Shown here: positions 1 to 8,970 of the stretch, piece after piece | Layout: each line of letters opens with the position of its first letter | Numbering within the stretch: the first letter of the stretch is position 1 | Assembly: GCF_003003215.1 (NCBI RefSeq) | Contig: NZ_PVUF01000012.1 | Location: 1-64,000, forward strand | Direction: 5' to 3' | Length of the DNA stretch: 64,000 bases | From: Tritonibacter scottomollicae | GTDB lineage: Bacteria; Pseudomonadota; Alphaproteobacteria; Rhodobacterales; Rhodobacteraceae | Program-made: the position numbers and the translations under genes | The notes under the pieces: model-generated | Seen by the model: only the letters and a program-made list of their open reading frames with translations | What the model was told of the DNA's origin: nothing | Database searches by the model: none

Positions 1-512
1 CCAGTTTCTGGTCTTGTAGGTTGGGGGTGTCGGTCTGCTCATGCAGCCCAGCTACCACGCTGGATTCACGAGATGAATCCCTCAAAGGATTTGTGAAACA
101 GAGCCTTGTGCGCCCAGAGGAGGCCGACGCCCTCGATTTCAGCGGTTTCATCTCACGTGGCTTCTTGCATTTCTCTGACGGCTTGCGCTATCGCCTCGTG
201 CTGGGCGACACGGTGGCGGACGCCCGTGCCGAGGACATCACCCTGCACGGTCAGCCGCTCGACAGCATGTCCGAACGCCAGTTCCGGGTGGCCTTCAACA
301 GCTACGTTCGGCTTGGCGGGTTCTCCGAGGCCTGGAATGGCAAGGCCATCGGCGCAGGGGTGCCCGGTCAGATCCAGGGCATGGACCTGCGTGGTCTGGA
401 GTATGAGGAAAGCGGTCTGGTCTATCGCAATGAGATCATCGCTCAGATCCGTCAGGACGGTGGGATCAGCGCCAACGCAGCCACGCTGGACGGACGACTG
501 ACCGTCGCCTGA
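1..512 (+). CDS. 5'-nucleotidase family protein, C-terminal part (cut by window edge)
   Basis: The frame is open from the left edge (no stop from base 3 on) and ends with TGA at 510-512, so only about 170 C-terminal residues are visible. They resemble the 5'-nucleotidase C-terminal domain, which binds substrate in periplasmic nucleotidase / cyclic phosphodiesterase enzymes: a GFLHFSDGLRYRL segment like the domain's GFLQVSGLRY motif, then a FNSYVRLGGF segment like its NDFLAAGG motif. The N-terminal metallophosphatase domain and signal peptide would lie outside the window. A clear terminator follows. Which nucleotide or phosphoester is hydrolysed cannot be told from this fragment. Confidence 0.7.
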   Translation, partial: SFWSCRLGVSVCSCSPATTLDSRDESLKGFVKQSLVRPEEADALDFSGFISRGFLHFSDGLRYRLVLGDTVADARAEDITLHGQPLDSMSERQFRVAFNSYVRLGGFSEAWNGKAIGAGVPGQIQGMDLRGLEYEESGLVYRNEIIAQIRQDGGISANAATLDGRLTVA

Positions 513-540
513 CCAGCCAATGTCACCCGAGGACATCGAA

Positions 541-571
541 ACCCTGGCCAAATGCACCGGCCAGGGTTTTT
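541..571 (+). terminator. Rho-independent terminator after the 5'-nucleotidase fragment
   Basis: The 9-bp arms ACCCTGGCC (541-549) and GGCCAGGGT (559-567) are perfectly complementary. The loop is 9 nt and a T run follows (567-571). It starts 29 bp after the stop codon. Confidence 0.85.
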
Positions 572-809
572 CTGCGTGGCGCAGTGGCAGCGTTCAGTCC
601 ACAGCCCTCTCGTCAATACCGATCAGAGCAGAGGGTGCTTGAGACCCCGAAAGGTTGCCAAGCCGCGACGGCTTCAGAACGGACTGTCGTTTAGCAGTTC
701 TCAGCGCCCGACGTCGGCGACCGGATGCTGCACACTACGCACTCATCAGCTGCAGCATCACGGGCGGGGCCATACAGGTGCTATTTCGGCGCCCTGCCCC
801 GTTTTAGGT
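572..809. other. Non-coding spacer between convergent genes
   Basis: With the terminator this gap runs from 513 to 809. A short plus-strand frame at 552-815 overlaps the terminator and has no recognisable protein features. A GC-rich inverted repeat (cggggc near 765 and gccccg near 796) could help end the minus-strand Hint gene, but it has no T run. I see no other feature. Confidence 0.5.
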
Positions 810-1916
810 CTATAAAACCAGCGCCTTGTTGTTCTTGACATGACGCGCGGCGAGAGAACGGGCCTGACGGCCATTCAGCAAGAGACGTGCGCCGTCGGGG
901 GCGCAAAAACCGGACCGTGCGCGCAGTTGCGGAAAGATCGAAAATATCTCCTCCCGCGCCTCGGCACTGATGCCTTGAACCGCCATCGGCCCAAGGTAGA
1001 GCGACTCTGTCTGGGCCCCGTTCGAGGTGACAATCTGATGCGTGTCGAAGGTGAAGTGGTAATATGTGACGTCACTGATATCCGTTGCAACGTCGATGCC
1101 CTTGGCTTCCAAGAGCTGTTTCGCCGCCGCCAGAACCTCGTTGGTGCCAAACATGCGCTGCGCGATCTTGGACCGCACAAGCACCCGGTGTTGCGGTGAC
1201 ACCAGCAGATCACGGGACGGGGTATCATTGCCAAGGGCGCCCGCTTTGATCCGGATCGGGTAAAGTTTCGGGTCCGCAACAAGTGCCGCCGCGCTTACAG
1301 TGCGGGAACCGATCCAGCGGATCTTCTGTAGTCCGGCGTCGCGGGTCATAACCAGATCGCCTGCTTTGAGGCGCTCTACCGCGGTCTGGCCCATGTGCGT
1401 CTCGATCAGCGTGCCCGCCGCGAAGCAGACCAGAACCCCACCAACGCTGGCATGGGAATAGGCGTCGCTGTTGCTATCGATACCCAGGCTTCTGAGCGGC
1501 GTGTCCGGGGGCGGCACATCGCCGATAAAGACGAGGTAATAGCCATCCTCCCCCGCATCATTGAGATCCGCATCATTGTTCAGGTCAACATCAACAACGC
1601 CGATCTGATAGACGTTCGTCCCGTCGCTGACCTCGAACACATAATCCATGATGGCATGCCGTTCGGTGCCACCGATATTTGTGGTCTGCTGTCCGGGCTG
1701 GCCGATCACCTGGCTTGGAGAGACCGTTTCGTTTGTCGGGTCGCCGTTGTAATTGATGGCGTTGTCATCTTCTTCGCGGACAACATGCGAGGTGGTGCTA
1801 CCGGAATAACTCCAGATAGCCCCGCGAGGCGGCGCAACATTATAGGTAAACCCGGATCCGTTCACGGCGCTTTGCGTGCCGAAGATCGTCTGAGTGTAGT
1901 TGTAATAAATCGCCAT
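810..1916 (-). CDS. Hint domain-containing protein (Hint_2 family)
   Basis: A 368-residue protein if translation starts at ATG 1916. A GTG five codons upstream (1931) is the alternative, and neither has a good ribosome site. The N-terminal ~165 residues form a Gly/Asn/Asp-rich region of unknown fold. The Hint module then begins at CFAAGTLIET, with the Cys where inteins and Hedgehog proteins have their nucleophile, and includes the SPQHRVLV block B-like motif. Such stand-alone Hint proteins are multi-copy in Roseobacter genomes. By family they may self-cleave, possibly processing secreted or surface proteins, but no partner is visible here and no signal peptide is evident. An exact CtrA-type site lies 62 bp upstream. 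Confidence 0.75.
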   Translation of the reverse strand: MAIYYNYTQTIFGTQSAVNGSGFTYNVAPPRGAIWSYSGSTTSHVVREEDDNAINYNGDPTNETVSPSQVIGQPGQQTTNIGGTERHAIMDYVFEVSDGTNVYQIGVVDVDLNNDADLNDAGEDGYYLVFIGDVPPPDTPLRSLGIDSNSDAYSHASVGGVLVCFAAGTLIETHMGQTAVERLKAGDLVMTRDAGLQKIRWIGSRTVSAAALVADPKLYPIRIKAGALGNDTPSRDLLVSPQHRVLVRSKIAQRMFGTNEVLAAAKQLLEAKGIDVATDISDVTYYHFTFDTHQIVTSNGAQTESLYLGPMAVQGISAEAREEIFSIFPQLRARSGFCAPDGARLLLNGRQARSLAARHVKNNKALVL

Positions 1917-2316
1917 ATTGAATGCGTTCACGCGCTAGGGGCAACCGTGGATCGGTCGGAGTTTTTGACTGCTGTCTTTAACTATAATTTAAAGATTTGT
2001 CACTTTCACCCTCAAACTCACACATATTCGGCGAGGGTGCCAACCGTGCAACTCACAAGGCAAGTCGCGGTACTCGCGGGGAAAACTTGGGGCTTGCGCT
2101 CGGGCACGGTGCGCCGCCAACGACATCGTGATCGCGGCAATACACGCCAAATTGTCGGTCCTCGCCCCCTGCCCGCTATGCGTTTTTTAATCCTTTGCCG
2201 TCATACCCAAGACACATATGGCACTCTGGCAGAACCAACCACACCCCGTCAGGAGGAGGCGCTCGACCGCCCCATCACACAGCCCCGGCTAACGTCAAAC
2301 CCAAGGGTTTCATTGA
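1917..2316. other. Divergent intergenic region, Hint gene / GT41 gene
   Basis: About 400 bp without a credible gene. Its centre (about 1960-2000) is AT-rich and holds a CtrA-type site. A strong ribosome-binding-like AGGAGGAGG lies at 2251-2259 but has no start codon in reach; the actual downstream start is at 2317. Promoters for both flanking genes are expected here, but I cannot place a convincing -35/-10 pair. Confidence 0.5.
1978..1992. promoter_or_regulatory. Candidate CtrA binding site (TTAA-N7-TTAA)
   Basis: The sequence TTAACTATAATTTAA matches the alphaproteobacterial CtrA full-site consensus exactly. It sits 62 bp upstream of the Hint gene's ATG, a position suited to control of that gene, and about 325 bp upstream of the GT41 gene. 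The consensus is short and AT-rich patches can mimic it, so this is a candidate only. Confidence 0.4.
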
Positions 2317-3996
2317 ATGACTGTCCCTTTCTCGCGAGGCACCTCTCGTCCCCTATATGAACAGGCCGTTGCTCTTTTGCGGGGGGGCGCGTTTTTGCGT
2401 GCCGAGGGGATGATGCAGCGGTCTGTTGCCGAAGAAGGTGAGACAGCTCTCAGCTATCATTACCTTTCTGAAATCCTGTCGCGCCTGCCTGATCGCGTCG
2501 AAGACGCCCTGCAGGCCCAGCAACAAGCCGCTGATATCGCAGGCGATCACCCTGTTTTCCTGGCGGCTCTTGGCCTTCGCCTGCATGACGCCGGCAAGGA
2601 TGTCGCGGCGCTCGATGTGCTGGAACGTGCGCTTGTGATTGACCCGAACTGCCCGCTTGCATTGCCCTGGGCGCTTCGACTGCGCCGTCGTTTTCTGCGC
2701 TGGACGGATGAGGCGCAAGAAGATCAGGGCATCCGCACCGCGCTGAAGAGCGGACGCCTGATCGATCCACTGATGCTGCTGTCGTTCATCGACGATCCAG
2801 AGGTGCAGCAGGCTCACTCGCAACCCAGTGTAGCGGTTGCGCGGAGCGCGGACCATGCGCCAAAGGCCCCGCGCGGCAAACTGCGGATCGGCTATTTCTC
2901 CGCCGACTTTTGCGAACATGCGACCATGCATCTGATTGCCGGGATGCTCAAAGCGCATGATCGGACGCGGTTTGAGTTCTATGTTTATGACTTCCTCCCG
3001 CAACCACAGAGCCGCTATCACACGCTGATACGCGATTTTGCCGATATCTATCACGACATCTCACAGATCGACGATGCCGGGGCGGTTGCGCTGGCGAGGT
3101 CAGATCAACTCAACATAGCGGTCGACCTCAAGGGGCTGACGACCGACTGTCGCCCCGTCCTTTTCGAACATCGCATCGCCCCGATGCAAGTGTCGTTCCT
3201 GGGCTTTCCGGGCACAACAGCCATCCGTGAAATCGACTTCATGATTGCCGATCCTATTACCATACCGGCGGCGGAGGAGAGGTTTTACAATGAGCAGATC
3301 CTTCGCATGCCCATATGCTATCAGCCCAATGACAATACGCGCCCCGTGCCCGAGGCGGACAATCTGCGGGCAAAATACGGCCTGCCGGAAGACAAGTTCA
3401 TTTTTGCGAATTTCAACCACCCGCATAAGGTCGGACCACGGGAATTTGGGGTCTGGATGAACATCCTGCGGCAGGTGCCTGACGCCGTCCTTCTGTTTTA
3501 TACCGGCGCGCATGACCTTTCGCTCGAGCTTGAGCGGCAGGCACGCCGTCACGAGATCGATCCGTCACGGATCTTGCCTTGCGGAATAATGACCCAGACG
3601 GCGCATATCGAACGTCTGGCGCAGGTTGATCTCTGCCTCGATTGTTTTGCCTATAACGCCCACACAACCGCGTCCGACGCGCTCTGGGCGGGGGTTCCCC
3701 TACTCACGCTGTGCGGGCGTCAGTTCTCTGCGCGTGTTGCCACGAGTATTCTCTCGGCCGCCGGCGTTCCGGAATTGTCGACAAACTCGCTCGAAGACTA
3801 TGTCGGCCAGGCCGTTCGTCTGGCCGTCTCACCTGACGAAATCAACGCGCTGAAACGCACCCTCCGGCGGAACCGCAGCTCTTGCGCACTGTTCGACACG
3901 AAGACCTGGACCAGAGATTACGAGGACCTTCTTACCGGCGCCTACCTGCGGGGCGCATCGAACAGTCCTACCGAACGACGGCCCGGCGCGGTCTAA
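2317..3996 (+). CDS. TPR / GT41 O-linked N-acetylglucosamine transferase family protein (SPINDLY type)
   Basis: A 559-residue protein. Residues ~10-165 carry TPR-like helical repeats. From ~188 on it matches the bacterial GT41 (SPINDLY/OGT) catalytic fold: KLRIGYFSADF at 188-198, VSFLGFPGTTAIREIDFMIAD in the middle, and the hallmark FAYNAHTTASDALWAGVPLLT near the C-terminus, which builds the sugar-nucleotide site. It is cytoplasmic, with no signal peptide. By family it transfers a sugar from a nucleotide donor to protein Ser/Thr; in bacteria such genes often modify flagellin or surface proteins, but no acceptor is encoded nearby. An in-frame TGA directly precedes the ATG, which fixes the start at 2317 or later. 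Donor specificity is unknown. Confidence 0.85.
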   Translation: MTVPFSRGTSRPLYEQAVALLRGGAFLRAEGMMQRSVAEEGETALSYHYLSEILSRLPDRVEDALQAQQQAADIAGDHPVFLAALGLRLHDAGKDVAALDVLERALVIDPNCPLALPWALRLRRRFLRWTDEAQEDQGIRTALKSGRLIDPLMLLSFIDDPEVQQAHSQPSVAVARSADHAPKAPRGKLRIGYFSADFCEHATMHLIAGMLKAHDRTRFEFYVYDFLPQPQSRYHTLIRDFADIYHDISQIDDAGAVALARSDQLNIAVDLKGLTTDCRPVLFEHRIAPMQVSFLGFPGTTAIREIDFMIADPITIPAAEERFYNEQILRMPICYQPNDNTRPVPEADNLRAKYGLPEDKFIFANFNHPHKVGPREFGVWMNILRQVPDAVLLFYTGAHDLSLELERQARRHEIDPSRILPCGIMTQTAHIERLAQVDLCLDCFAYNAHTTASDALWAGVPLLTLCGRQFSARVATSILSAAGVPELSTNSLEDYVGQAVRLAVSPDEINALKRTLRRNRSSCALFDTKTWTRDYEDLLTGAYLRGASNSPTERRPGAV

Positions 3997-4212
3997 AACG
4001 CATGCGCGCCAGAACCCGGTCTGACGTGATCGGAGCGTTCTAGAGATGCGTCCTCCGCCAAGGCAGAAGCGGCGGGGTGGACGCCGCATCTGTTGCACTG
4101 ACCGCAATCGGTGCCTTGACTGTCTTGGGCTAAAATGCGCTCAGCGACGTTAGGTGATTGAAAACAGGCGATCAAAAGACGATATCGGGGGGACAAAGAA
4201 GCGAGGGATTCG

Positions 4213-4833
4213 ATGCGACGCAAGGACGGGATACGACATCGGCCGTCCTTATCGTTGCCCATACTGCGCACGCTTCGCAGCCAGCATCAGACCGGCGCGC
4301 TCACCCTCGGAAGCCTTCTCTCCGGCCTTGGGGAGCGATCATTTGGCTGGGCGATCGTGGTGTTTTCATTGCTGACGCTACTCCCGCTCCCCCCCGGTTC
4401 AACGCTGATCACCGCGCTGCCCCTTCTGGTGACCACCGGGCAGATGATGCTTGGCTACCGGTATGTTAGCCTGCCCGGTCCGCTCGCCCGGCTGCGTCTG
4501 GACCAGAGCAAGATGCGCCACACGGTGTTACGTCTGCGTCCCATTACCCGACGGATCGAGCGGATCCTGACCCCGCGCTTAACGATGCTTTTTGCCCGGC
4601 GGTATGATCGCCCTCTTGGACTGCTGCTGTTCCTGATTGCTTTTGCGCTGTTCATCCCGGTGCCGCTGAGCGGGTGGTTTCCGGCGATCGCGCTGTTCGT
4701 ATTTGGCGTCGGGCTGGTTGAGCGTGATGGCTTGGTTGCCATGCTGGGTCTGCTCCTCGGAGCGGCCTCAGTCCTGCTCACGGTGGTGATCCTGACCTCG
4801 CTTGCTGCGGGCGCCGACGCGCTGATCCACTAG
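4213..4833 (+). CDS. exoD: ExoD family exopolysaccharide synthesis protein
   Basis: A 206-residue inner-membrane protein of typical ExoD length. The N-terminal part has the family pattern GALTLGSLLSGLGERSFGW. Several hydrophobic segments follow: ~50-70 (LLPLPPGSTLITALPLL), ~138-155, ~158-173 and ~180-200. ExoD was described in Sinorhizobium as affecting exopolysaccharide and alkali tolerance; its molecular role is unknown. GAGGG six bases ahead of ATG 4213 supports this start. It converges on the diguanylate cyclase with 13 bp between stops, so no room is left for separate terminators. No exopolysaccharide gene cluster is adjacent. Confidence 0.8.
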   Translation: MRRKDGIRHRPSLSLPILRTLRSQHQTGALTLGSLLSGLGERSFGWAIVVFSLLTLLPLPPGSTLITALPLLVTTGQMMLGYRYVSLPGPLARLRLDQSKMRHTVLRLRPITRRIERILTPRLTMLFARRYDRPLGLLLFLIAFALFIPVPLSGWFPAIALFVFGVGLVERDGLVAMLGLLLGAASVLLTVVILTSLAAGADALIH

Positions 4834-4846
4834 ACCAGACCGGGCC

Positions 4847-6649
4847 TCACCGCGGCTGTTCGCTCTCCAGCCCATCTGCTGCACTGATCTCGACCCGATT
4901 TCGGCCCGCCGCCTTGGCCCGCAGCAATGCGGCATCCGCGCGGGCACGCAGCGTCTCTGTGCTATCGCCTGCGTTTGCAATCGCAAGTCCAATGGAAACG
5001 GTGATCCCGTCAATATGCTGCCCCCGGAAGGAAAAGGAGGTGCTTGCCACGCTCTGGCGAACATCCTCTGCCAACTGATGCGCACGCTCTGCGTCGTAGC
5101 CCGGCAGAAGGACCACAAACTCTTCGCCACCAAAGCGATAGCAGGTGCCATGCCCCTCTGTGATGCGGGCCAGGATTCCGGAAAAAGACTGAATTACCGC
5201 ATCACCGGCATCATGACCGAACTCGTCATTGAAGCGTTTGAACCAGTCGATATCGAGCATCAAGCAGGCCAACGGCGCCATCAATCGCCCTGTCGCGTAT
5301 CGAATGAGCGCTGCATCGAGGGAGCGCCGGTTGAGCAACCCAGTGAGCGGATCACGTTCCACCAGCTGCGTCATCTGATCGCGCAGTTTCAAGTTCACCG
5401 CCGTCAGAGCGATATTCTCCGCAATCAGCTCCAGATACAACTGATCGTCCCGGATCATCTTGGCGTCGCCCCCACGGGCGTCGAAGCTCAGCAATCCCAC
5501 CGTATCGCCCTGGGCGGAAAGCGGAATGCACAAGGCTGCAGCCTTGCCCGCGCCGAGGTGGGCGCAGCGCATATCCTCGCCCTCGTCAAAGTTACTGCCA
5601 TGGGTACGTCCCCGGCGCAGCCCCCAGCACGCCTCGGTTTCGAACTCCTGCGATGGCGACAGGTCGCTCTGCCAACGCGCGACACATTGCAAGGCACCGG
5701 TCTCGTCATCTCGTAGAAAGATGCCGCCAGAGAGCTCCGGAAACATCTGCGGCGCATAACATGCAAGCACGCGCGCCATTTCCGACAGGGACTGGCAGGC
5801 CTGCAGCCGGTGCATCATCTGCAAGATCAAATCCTTGATCTTGATATCCCGACGCCGCTCCGCATCCAGACGCTCTCGCTCCAGCCCGTTCTCGCGGAAG
5901 ATATGGATCGCCGAATTCAACTCGCCAATCTCGTCCCGACGTCCGTCCAAGGGAACCTCGACCGCGAAATCCTGACTGGCGAGACGTTTGACAATGCCGG
6001 TCATGCGCGACAGCGGCAGTGACACCCGACGCCGCAGAACAAAATAGAGCACAGCGAGAAACACCGCCGCGGTGAAGGACAGCATGATCCGAGCCGCAAG
6101 GCCGAACAGGTTGCTGCGCTCTTGCGCGGCGATCAGATCCTGGTCGGTACGAGATCGCACCGTACTGCGAAACTGTCGCACATCGTCGATCAGCTTGACG
6201 TGGTCGCGATAATGTTCAGCTCCGAAGAGGATCTCTTGCGCGGTTGCAGCATCGCCCGCCTGATAGGCCTTGATCGCCTCCAGCTCCATGTCTTCCAGCG
6301 CATCCACATCGGTGTTGATCCGCTTTAGAAACGCCTGCTCCTCCTCCGTCGCCCCCAGCGATGCAGCCGCTCTAGCAGTCGCTTCAAGCTGGTGCTCTAC
6401 CGTGTTCGCATCGTCAAAAGCCTGCAAATGGGCGAGGTCTCCGCGCATGACATAAAGCCGTGCCTCATCGGTGCGCAGCTCGGCGCCGATTGCCAGCTCC
6501 TCCCCCAGCTCATTCAGAGCAAGATGTACGCTAACCGCGCGGCGTTCTTCGCGCGCACTATTGGCGGCCGCGATAAATGCGATACCCGAAACCGCCGTGA
6601 GAACCACGGTTACACCATAGGCCCAGTTCGTTATCGTGCTGATCTTCAT
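4847..6649 (-). CDS. Membrane diguanylate cyclase: sensor, HAMP, GAF-like, GGDEF
   Basis: A 600-residue protein. TM1 is at ~10-29, a helical periplasmic sensor of ~150 residues follows, and TM2 is at ~184-204. A HAMP linker comes next (SLPLSRMTGIVKRLASQDF), then a GAF-like region (~270-420), then a GGDEF domain starting at DPLTGLLNRRSLD. The active loop reads GGEEF, so cyclic-di-GMP synthesis from two GTP is expected. The RxxD inhibitory I-site normally nine residues ahead of GGEEF is absent (the segment reads EGHGTCYRF), suggesting no product inhibition. It is divergent from a chemoreceptor gene across a 312-bp region with an 18-bp palindrome, so joint control with motility is plausible. Confidence 0.9.
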   Translation of the reverse strand: MKISTITNWAYGVTVVLTAVSGIAFIAAANSAREERRAVSVHLALNELGEELAIGAELRTDEARLYVMRGDLAHLQAFDDANTVEHQLEATARAAASLGATEEEQAFLKRINTDVDALEDMELEAIKAYQAGDAATAQEILFGAEHYRDHVKLIDDVRQFRSTVRSRTDQDLIAAQERSNLFGLAARIMLSFTAAVFLAVLYFVLRRRVSLPLSRMTGIVKRLASQDFAVEVPLDGRRDEIGELNSAIHIFRENGLERERLDAERRRDIKIKDLILQMMHRLQACQSLSEMARVLACYAPQMFPELSGGIFLRDDETGALQCVARWQSDLSPSQEFETEACWGLRRGRTHGSNFDEGEDMRCAHLGAGKAAALCIPLSAQGDTVGLLSFDARGGDAKMIRDDQLYLELIAENIALTAVNLKLRDQMTQLVERDPLTGLLNRRSLDAALIRYATGRLMAPLACLMLDIDWFKRFNDEFGHDAGDAVIQSFSGILARITEGHGTCYRFGGEEFVVLLPGYDAERAHQLAEDVRQSVASTSFSFRGQHIDGITVSIGLAIANAGDSTETLRARADAALLRAKAAGRNRVEISAADGLESEQPR

Positions 6650-6961
6650 GCGATTTTGTCCAGATTTGCCGCTTCCACCTTGCAGAGCACTTGCACTGGT
6701 ACAATTGGAAATCGGCTATTTTCGAACAATTGGAATGTGTTGTGGTTTGAACGCCACCCCGCCACCACGTTTCACATCCGGACTAGGCACTCCAAGCAGT
6801 GAAATCTCTTGCCGGACCGGAAGAGCGCCCCCTGATGCGTTTCGATTTATCGAAACCAGCCCGGTTTAGACGCTCGCGCAGAAGGGATCTGTTAGGATCT
6901 TTTTGTTACCCAGAGTCACACGCCAGTCCGTTTTCGGACGTAGACACTGACGAAGTGGTAC
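6650..6961. other. Divergent regulatory region, diguanylate cyclase / chemoreceptor
   Basis: A 312-bp non-coding region that must hold the promoters of both genes. Its one clear structure is the perfect palindrome at 6839-6856. Short plus-strand frames crossing it have no protein-like features. Confidence 0.5.
6839..6856. promoter_or_regulatory. Perfect 18-bp palindrome, candidate operator
   Basis: GTTTCGAT, a 2-bp TT spacer, then ATCGAAAC: 8-bp arms with no mismatch. It is 105 bp upstream of the chemoreceptor start and 189 bp upstream of the cyclase start. The 2-nt spacer makes an RNA hairpin unlikely and a dimeric repressor or activator site more likely. I do not recognise the regulator. 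Confidence 0.45.
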
Positions 6962-8344
6962 ATGTACATGTTTTTGCGAAAGTCCCGAGAAACCGCCCAA
7001 TCCAGTCAGAATGATGACCGTAAGTTGCGCGAGATGATTGAACGGACACAAGCCGTTATCGAGTTTGAGACCGACGGTACCATCATTCGAGCGAATGATA
7101 ACTTTCTCGAAGCAATGGGATATTCACTGGACGAAATTCAGGGCAAGCATCACAGCATGTTTGTCTACCCGAGTTTCGTCAAATCCGACCGATACCGCCA
7201 AATGTGGCAAGATCTGGCGGACGGGATTCCTCAAACAGATCAGTTTCCACGACTTGGCAAGGGGGGGAAGGTTGTCTGGATCATGGCAACATATGCCCCC
7301 ATCATCGCCGAAGATGGCACGGTTGAGCGTATCATCAAGATTGCCAACGACATTACCAAGCGCCGTATGGAGATCCTCGGCATCGCATCCGCGCTCGAAC
7401 AGCTGCGCGACGGTAACCTGACCCATCGCTGCGCTCCATCTGAATTGGAAGATATCGGCAGACTGTCGAGCGCCTATAACGAGGCCGTGGACGCCCTGCA
7501 AAATGCGATCAGGACCGTCGGCGATGTGGCACACGGCGTGGAACGCACTGCCGGGCAAATGAACGAGTCCTCCTCCGAGCTGTCGCAACGCACGGAAAAC
7601 CAGGCTGCAACGCTGGAACAGACCGCCGCAGCCATCGAAGAGCTGACGGCAACCGTGCGCTCTGCCGCAGATGGCGCCAAGGAAGTCGAGGGCAACGTTC
7701 AAAACGCGCGCAACACTGCCGAAAAGAGCGGCCAAGTGGTGCGCGACGCCGTCGAAGCCATGTCGAAGATCGAAACCTCGTCGCAGAGCATTTCCAAGAT
7801 CATCTCCGTCATCGATGACATCGCATTTCAGACCAACCTCCTGGCGCTCAACGCGGGCGTCGAGGCCGCTCGCGCAGGAGAGGCCGGTCGTGGGTTCGCC
7901 GTCGTGGCCTCCGAAGTGCGCGGTCTTGCGCTGCGCTCGGCTGACGCGGCTGGAGAAATCAAAGGGCTGATCGATCAAAGTGCGCAACATGTGTCCGAGG
8001 GCGTAACCCTCGTTGGTCGCACAGGAACCGAACTGGAAGAAATCGTAACCAGCGTCAATTCGATCTCTGAAAATGTGAGTGACATCGCGCGCGGAACCGA
8101 AGAGCAATCCATCACTTTGGCCGAAATCAACACCGGCATCGGTCACCTTGACGAAGTCACACAACACAATGCGGCCATGGTGGAACAGACCACTGCCGCC
8201 AGCCAGACACTGGCCAGCGATGCCAAGGAAATGTCACGGCAGATGGCAAAGTTTGTGACGGAAGAAGGCGTTGTAGTTGCCGAAGCCCCATCTACGGGAG
8301 AGAGCCCAACGGCGCCGGCACCTGAGCTGCGTACAGGGACCTGA
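6962..8344 (+). CDS. Cytoplasmic PAS-containing methyl-accepting chemotaxis protein
   Basis: A 460-residue protein without any transmembrane segment. A PAS domain occupies ~20-145 ([23 protein letters not shown] ... DITKRR). A HAMP-like helix (~147-200) and a signalling domain follow. The receptor tip that binds CheA and CheW reads [20 protein letters not shown] with a downstream [12 protein letters not shown]. It should sense a cytoplasmic cue (PAS ligand, redox or oxygen unknown) and feed the CheA kinase. The family's C-terminal CheR-binding pentapeptide is not seen. Two ATGs (6962, 6968) could serve as start. The divergent diguanylate cyclase suggests a shared motility or surface-life context. 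Confidence 0.9.
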   Translation: MYMFLRKSRETAQSSQNDDRKLREMIERTQAVIEFETDGTIIRANDNFLEAMGYSLDEIQGKHHSMFVYPSFVKSDRYRQMWQDLADGIPQTDQFPRLGKGGKVVWIMATYAPIIAEDGTVERIIKIANDITKRRMEILGIASALEQLRDGNLTHRCAPSELEDIGRLSSAYNEAVDALQNAIRTVGDVAHGVERTAGQMNESSSELSQRTENQAATLEQTAAAIEELTATVRSAADGAKEVEGNVQNARNTAEKSGQVVRDAVEAMSKIETSSQSISKIISVIDDIAFQTNLLALNAGVEAARAGEAGRGFAVVASEVRGLALRSADAAGEIKGLIDQSAQHVSEGVTLVGRTGTELEEIVTSVNSISENVSDIARGTEEQSITLAEINTGIGHLDEVTQHNAAMVEQTTAASQTLASDAKEMSRQMAKFVTEEGVVVAEAPSTGESPTAPAPELRTGT

Positions 8345-8349
8345 TCGCG

Positions 8350-8415
8350 ACGACGTCGTCTCGGCGTCGTTTCCCCTTGTCCCGCCTGCCCCGCCGGTTA
8401 TTGGTCGGGCGGGAC
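8350..8415 (+). terminator. Two inverted repeats after the chemoreceptor gene
   Basis: The first hairpin has arms ACGACG (8350-8355) and CGTCGT (8365-8370) followed by only TTT. The second has perfect 8-bp arms GTCCCGCC (8379-8386) and GGCGGGAC (8408-8415) without a T run. They probably act together in ending transcription; either alone is weak. Confidence 0.4.
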
Positions 8416-8921
8416 TGTATGCTGCCGGATTTCATTTCTCTGCGCCACCACCAACAGCCGTGTAGCATGCGCGTATCCTATCACGGCAGTACTCTTCGCC
8501 GACCCCATTGGTCGTTAAACCGGGCGCTCAGGCAGAATCCCAAACCCTGTGTGCGAACGAGCTTCAGGTTTACGGACCAGAGGAAGTTCGCCAGCTAACC
8601 ATTTATTTTAAATTAGTTCTCCATGGCACCATCACTCTCGACGCGACCATTTTTCTCCAGAACATAGCTTCACCCAAGCGGGTAATCCGGACCCCCACGA
8701 GCGTTTCGTTCCTGCCTCGACATAGAGGGCGCTCACACTGCGCGGCCATGCGGCTATCTGAGTGCGATGACGAAATCCACCACAGCCGATGAATGTGAAA
8801 AGTCCCGAGATACCGGACATCGCGCCCACACGGGATAGACGCAGCCCGGCACATCACACCTAGAAACACCGATGCGCGCTGCAAACTACGGCGCAGTTTT
8901 CATGCGTGACAGGGTATGAAA

Positions 8922-8952
8922 TTGACAGTAAAAGCGCGTCTTCTCATGTAAA
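8922..8952 (+). promoter_or_regulatory. Weak candidate promoter for acs
   Basis: A perfect -35 hexamer TTGACA lies at 8922-8927. The best -10 match downstream is TGTAAA at 8947-8952, which leaves a long 19-bp spacer. It is about 200 bp ahead of the acs start and 20 bp ahead of the first TTGATTTACAA repeat. Confidence 0.25.
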
Positions 8953-8970
8953 AATCGTCAAATTCGTGCT

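Noticed and set aside
552-815. A short plus-strand frame after the first terminator
   Set aside because: It begins inside the terminator hairpin and has no ribosome site or protein-like composition.
1395-2360. A 321-codon plus-strand frame across the Hint gene and the following intergenic region
   Set aside because: It lies opposite the Hint domain and runs through the control region into the GT41 gene in another frame; no domain.
8603-8884. A 93-codon minus-strand frame in the region ahead of acs
   Set aside because: No ribosome site, overlaps other equally poor frames and has no recognisable motif.
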